From positions 2,852,001-2,916,000 of the forward strand of contig NZ_CP108508.1 in assembly GCF_035917275.1 (NCBI RefSeq): 64,000 nucleotides of DNA, given 5' to 3'. The notes below the pieces were generated by a model. The model did not search any database and had not been told where the DNA came from. It was given only the letters and a program-made list of their open reading frames with translations. The position numbers and the translations under genes are program-made. Positions 61,001 through 64,000 of the stretch are shown one piece after another. Every line of letters starts with the position of its first letter. The stretch's first letter is position 1. This DNA is from Streptomyces sp. NBC_01237 (GTDB taxonomy: Bacteria; Actinomycetota; Actinomycetes; Streptomycetales; Streptomycetaceae).

Positions 61001-61367
61001 CGGCTTCGCGGTCAGCGTCGTCGGCTCGCAGCGCGAACGGTCCGCCGAATTCGCCGTCCTGCGGGCGCTGGGGGCACCCCGTCGCAAACTGGCCCGGATG
61101 ATCGCCGCCGAACAGGGCGTGCTGATCGCCATCGCACTGCTGGTCGGGCTGGCCCTCGGAGCCGTACTGACCAGGGCCGTCGTGCCACTCATCGTGCTGA
61201 CCGGGCAGGCGACCCAGCCGGTGCCCGAGGTGCTGGTGCACCTGCCGGCCGTACAGGTCGCCGCACTGCTGGCCGGGGTCGCCGCACTGCCGCTGCTGAT
61301 CGTCGCGGCGATCTCGCTGCGCCGCGCCGACCCGGCGGTATCGCTGCGCCACCAGGGGGACAACTGA
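58044..61367 (+). CDS. large FtsX-family ABC transporter permease
   Basis: A 1107-residue membrane protein with MacB/LolC-type organisation. An N-terminal helix (LLLAAALLAVLLTTSVLAAL) is followed by a large extracytoplasmic domain. A first FtsX helix set lies at about 290-500 (TLMIVAVQLVLLAAYALLLV, LMLAVPAAVIAPLLAGPLTR), then a second outer domain. The C-terminal FtsX set is at about 965-1107 (ALLAVAVVAAALAAVGFAVS, VLIAIALLVGLALGAVL). Such permeases work with a MacB-type ATPase in efflux or envelope signalling; no ATPase is in the window. GTG start after gggggag. One base separates it from the next permease. Confidence 0.88.
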   Translation: MTGFVFLRVRAHRLLLAAALLAVLLTTSVLAALTAFSGSVGDAALRHTLTHRSAASASLFVSAQVDREQRGEAEKATRKAAHDTFGGLPVTVRKLESSGPYALPRDLQSPAARRGEPDLTHFAALDRSRVRLTEGRLPAGANGDGPVEVALPGAAAEVLKLKPGTRLTLTDRLGDKPQQILVTGLYEASDQADTYWQLDALGGRGVRKVVFTTYGPLLTDPSVLGSGRISTGETSWLATADFTDVTTGSMDTLHKASTDGPKALLATPVFRDGANVRTSLPTVLDQIDRALLVSRSTLMIVAVQLVLLAAYALLLVARLLSSERGGETELLRARGGSRGRITSFAAIEALMLAVPAAVIAPLLAGPLTRLLAERSVLSRIGLRFEEATTGTVWLVAAAVALACALAVVAPALAASAGGGRRARAAALPGPVRAGADVGLLLIAAVAYWQLDRQTGGSGNGALSGDREGDLGIDPLLVAAPALALLAGTVLTLRLLPPAAKLAERRAAGGRGLPAALAGWQFSRRPLRGAGPVLLLVLSVAMGMLAIGQSASWNRSQGDQADFRSGASVRMVGGLSGDPAKAGAYVGLPGVREAAPAYRTGVELSGDRTAQVIALDTAHADEGMLMRPDLGDETPQQLFDAIAPAKTARTGLLLPKGSERLTFDARISGPSKKSRDEQVDSWAPDRVPVVTVLLEDRYGIPYRTLAGPVPADGRPHTLSIAVAAAGELAVTGFEVDDRLPVEAQQRRFSVSGLGAVTADGGRLPVRAQKGLRWVGATMLTEFGEEQPGETPVQKNEAGGAPDFSYSTGSSEDTVSDYATSNGSLRITTARAKAAPVNAVVTDAYLKASGAKLGQQVDLTLAGNTVRVTLVKSVRQLPTTGPGALTESRDSLTRTKDGGALLLDLRSVTDLLAQRPGATIAATEWWLSTEAGDASKVAAALRELPDTDPAQVEVRDETARELVNDPLGAGPQSALLAVAVVAAALAAVGFAVSVVGSQRERSAEFAVLRALGAPRRKLARMIAAEQGVLIAIALLVGLALGAVLTRAVVPLIVLTGQATQPVPEVLVHLPAVQVAALLAGVAALPLLIVAAISLRRADPAVSLRHQGDN

Positions 61368-61368
61368 C

Positions 61369-64000
61369 ATGAGCGCCGACCAGAACCAGAACACCGGCGC
61401 GCCCGGCGGAGCGGAGAAGACCCCGGCCGCCACCGCCGGCCCCGGCACGGCCGTCGCCCGGCGCGCGGCTGCCTGCGCCCCGTGGGTCCGCACCCGGCTG
61501 CGTACCGCCCCCGGCGCCGCGGCGGCACTCGCGGGCCTCGTGCTGCTGACCACGTTCCTCGCCGCGGCGTTCCCGCGCTCCGTGGAGGCCTACGAGACGG
61601 ACGGGCTGCGGCACGACATCGTCTCGGCCTCGCCCAGCCGGAGCGTCCTCGAAGTGACGTCGCCGCCGCCCTCCCCGGACCTGCGGCCGGAGGCGCGGGA
61701 CACCGCGGTGCGGAGCGCCGGGATGTCCCGGGTCGACGCCGCGCTGATGAAGTCGCTGCCGGAACCGGTACGGCCCGACGCCGCGCGCTCGTCCTACGGG
61801 GTGCACACCACGGCCCCCGCCGTCGCGTCCGAGCCGTGGCTGCCCCGGCCGGACGGCCTCGCCCCGCAGTTCACCTACGCCACCGCGTCGGGACTCGACA
61901 AGCACGGCACCCTGCGCTCCGGGAAATGGCCAGCTGTCCGCGGCGAGGTCTCCGCGGACAGCCGGGAGGTGGAGGCCGCAGTGACCGCCGAGACGGCGTC
62001 CGCCCTGAGGATGAAGGTCGGCTCCACGCTCTCGGTGCCCACCCGGACCGGTACTCCGCTGACCGTCCGTATCACCGGCATCGTCACTCCCCTGCGCCCC
62101 ACCGAGAGCTTCTGGTCCGTCGAGCCGCTGTTCAGGGGACCGGCGCTGATCCCGGAGCGCGGGAGTTCGGAACCGAAGAACTACTGGACGGCCGCCCTGC
62201 TGCTGCCCCCGGACGCCGCGCCCGCCCTGCTGGCCACGATGAACGAGCCGGAGCTGTTCTGGCGGATCGCCCCGGACGCCGCTCACCTCACCGGGCTCGA
62301 CGTGTCCGGGCTGCGGTCCGCCGTCGCCTCGCTGGAGAGCGGTCCCGAGCTGCTGAAGCTGCGCGACATCGCGGGTCCCACCGCGACGCTCACCACCGAT
62401 CTGGACGAGATCGTCCTCGCCCACACCCGGATGCGGTCGGCGATCAGTCCCGTCGTGACGGTCGCCGCGGTCGGGATCGGGGCGGTCGCCGCCGTCGTCC
62501 TGCTGATGACGGGCGGGCTGATCGGCGCTCGCCGCCACCACGAACTGGCCCTGCTGCGCTCACGCGGCGGCTCACTGCGGGGCATCGGCCGCCGCCTCTT
62601 CGCGGAGACCGCGGTGACCGTGCTGCCCGCGGCGGCGCTCGGGCTGCTGCTCGCCGTGCTGACCGTCGGACAGGCCCGGCTGTGGCCGGCGGTCACCGCC
62701 GCCGCGGCCGTGACCGTACTGGTCTGCGCCGCGCTGCCGCTCCGCACGACCCTGCGGCACATTCGGCCGCAACTGCACGGCGCCCGCGACGACATGATGA
62801 ACGCCCGGCCCTCGCGCCGGCGCACCGTCGCCGAACTGACCCTGCTCGTCCTGGCGATCGGCGCGGTCGCCGCGCTGCGCCGCCGGGGCACGGACGCGGA
62901 CGGCGGCACCGATCTGCTGGTCAGCTCGGCGCCCGTGCTGGTCGGGCTGATCGCGGCCCTGGTCCTCGTACGGCTCTATCCGCTGCCCCTGCGGCTGGCA
63001 TCGCGTCCCGTCGCCCGGCTGCGCGGGGCCATCGGCTTCCTGTCGCTGGCCCGCGCCGGACGTGCCTCCTCCAGCGGCACACTGCCGCTGCTCGCGCTGC
63101 TGATCGCGCTGACCACCGCGGCGTTCGGCGGTTCGGTGCTCGCCGGGGTCGGGGACGCCCGCGGCGACGCGGCGCTGAAGGCCGTCGGGGCGGATGCCCG
63201 GATCAGCGGTCCGGGCGATCGCAGCACGCTGCCGAAGGGCTTCGCCGACCGGGTGCGCGCGGTGCGCGGAGTCGATGACGTGGCGCCCGTCCAGATCGAC
63301 TACGGCGTCCTGCTGCCGCCCGCCGCGGACGGCTCCACGGACGCGAAGGGCGCCACTCTGGTGGGCGTCGAACCCGAGTCGTACGCACGGCTGGCACGCG
63401 CGACCGGGCTGAAGGCGTTCCCCGGCGACCGGCTGAAGGCCACCGGCTCGGCCGCGCCGGTCCCGAGGGGGACCTTCCCGTCACTCGACCGGGTACTGCC
63501 CGTGATCGCCTCGCCCTCGGTCGCCGAACGGCTCGGCGACCAGCCGCAGGACATCGAGTCGCTGGCCGGGGACTTCAAGGTGCGGGTCGTGGGCGTCCAG
63601 CCGAGCACATCGGCGGTGGCGGACTCCGACTTCATGATCGTCAATAGCGCGTCGCTCTCCGAAGGCCACCCCACCACACTGCTCGTCACGGGCCCGGATC
63701 CGGACGCGAAGGGGCTGCGCGCCGCCGCGCACGACACCGGCAAGGACTTCGCCGTACAGCTGCGGTCCGAGGAACTCGACGCGTTCGTCGACACCCCGAT
63801 GCAGGCGGGCGCCGAGCGGATCTACACGGCGGCGATCACGGCGGGCGCCGGTTACGCCCTGCTGGCCGTGCTGCTGTCGCTGCTCCAGACCGCGCCGGAG
63901 CGCACCACACTGCTGGCCCGGCTGCGCACGATGGGGCTCACCACCGGGCAGGGCAGGCGGCTCCTCGCGTTCGAGGCGATGCCGCAGGCGCTGCTGGCCG
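61369..64000 (+). CDS. second large FtsX-family permease (partial, runs off the window)
   Basis: An open frame of 877 complete codons without a stop, cut by the right edge. The N-terminus is MSADQNQNTGAPGGAEKTPA, then the helix AAALAGLVLLTTFLAAAF, an outer domain, and FtsX-type helices (VGIGAVAAVVLLMTGGLIGA; ALGLLLAVLTVGQARLWPAV). The last residues (RTTLLARLRTMGLTTGQGRR) resemble the conserved cytoplasmic loop of a C-terminal FtsX domain, so little more than a last set of helices should be missing. It is coupled to the preceding permease (TGA, one base, ATG); the two probably form a heterodimer. Confidence 0.85.
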   Translation, partial: MSADQNQNTGAPGGAEKTPAATAGPGTAVARRAAACAPWVRTRLRTAPGAAAALAGLVLLTTFLAAAFPRSVEAYETDGLRHDIVSASPSRSVLEVTSPPPSPDLRPEARDTAVRSAGMSRVDAALMKSLPEPVRPDAARSSYGVHTTAPAVASEPWLPRPDGLAPQFTYATASGLDKHGTLRSGKWPAVRGEVSADSREVEAAVTAETASALRMKVGSTLSVPTRTGTPLTVRITGIVTPLRPTESFWSVEPLFRGPALIPERGSSEPKNYWTAALLLPPDAAPALLATMNEPELFWRIAPDAAHLTGLDVSGLRSAVASLESGPELLKLRDIAGPTATLTTDLDEIVLAHTRMRSAISPVVTVAAVGIGAVAAVVLLMTGGLIGARRHHELALLRSRGGSLRGIGRRLFAETAVTVLPAAALGLLLAVLTVGQARLWPAVTAAAAVTVLVCAALPLRTTLRHIRPQLHGARDDMMNARPSRRRTVAELTLLVLAIGAVAALRRRGTDADGGTDLLVSSAPVLVGLIAALVLVRLYPLPLRLASRPVARLRGAIGFLSLARAGRASSSGTLPLLALLIALTTAAFGGSVLAGVGDARGDAALKAVGADARISGPGDRSTLPKGFADRVRAVRGVDDVAPVQIDYGVLLPPAADGSTDAKGATLVGVEPESYARLARATGLKAFPGDRLKATGSAAPVPRGTFPSLDRVLPVIASPSVAERLGDQPQDIESLAGDFKVRVVGVQPSTSAVADSDFMIVNSASLSEGHPTTLLVTGPDPDAKGLRAAAHDTGKDFAVQLRSEELDAFVDTPMQAGAERIYTAAITAGAGYALLAVLLSLLQTAPERTTLLARLRTMGLTTGQGRRLLAFEAMPQALLA

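Overview
The window is a piece of an actinobacterial chromosome and almost certainly Streptomyces. It has very high GC content with strong third-position GC bias, many GTG starts with purine-rich ribosome sites, a Nur-type site before an iron superoxide dismutase, and the complete csnR-csnE-csnF-csnG-csnH-csnK operon known from Streptomyces coelicolor. I see no transposase, integrase, phage gene, CRISPR array, tRNA or rRNA, so it reads as core chromosome with species-specific intergenic repeats.

Layout. 1-5.8 kb: a DeoR regulator, ABC ATPase, 2-hydroxyacid dehydrogenase and FGGY kinase form one coupled sugar or polyol operon, followed by a 13-bp tandem repeat and a secreted glycerophosphodiesterase. 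5.9-13.3 kb: superoxide dismutase; an ArsR regulator coupled to a DUF2071 protein; a divergent O-methyltransferase and CatB-type acetyltransferase sharing a palindromic operator; a secreted protein; two tandem RNHCP zinc proteins; VOC, GNAT and DsbA-like genes. 13.4-26.9 kb: two paralogous M1 aminopeptidases (PepN) flank an AbiEi-like protein, a large secreted subtilase, an ECF sigma factor with a membrane partner, aspartate-semialdehyde dehydrogenase and a DUF1203 protein. 26.9-38.1 kb: allantoicase with a LysR regulator, 4-alpha-glucanotransferase preceded by a dodecapeptide-repeat protein, a secreted GH84-type hexosaminidase, an HNH nuclease and an MscS channel.

38.2-45.0 kb is the csn operon for uptake and use of chitosan or glucosamine oligosaccharides, with a perfect 15-bp palindrome in front of the ROK repressor gene. 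45.3-56.3 kb is the most interesting part: seven co-directional genes encode a GlnX-like four-helix membrane protein, a GlnH-like amino-acid binding protein, a coiled-coil protein of unknown function, a PknG-like kinase, a PP2C phosphatase, a von Willebrand A (VWA) protein and an FHA protein. The three soluble proteins that could write, erase and read phosphorylation all carry N-terminal zinc ribbons. This looks like an amino-acid-sensing phospho-signalling system built from the mycobacterial GlnX/GlnH/PknG module plus a kinase/phosphatase/VWA triad. The window ends with a PIMT-like methyltransferase, a truncated haemoglobin and two very large FtsX-type permeases, the second cut by the window edge.

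Start codons were chosen mainly from visible ribosome binding sites and translational overlaps. Many long open frames opposite real genes are GC-driven artefacts and were left out. Family names come from motif recognition without database searches.
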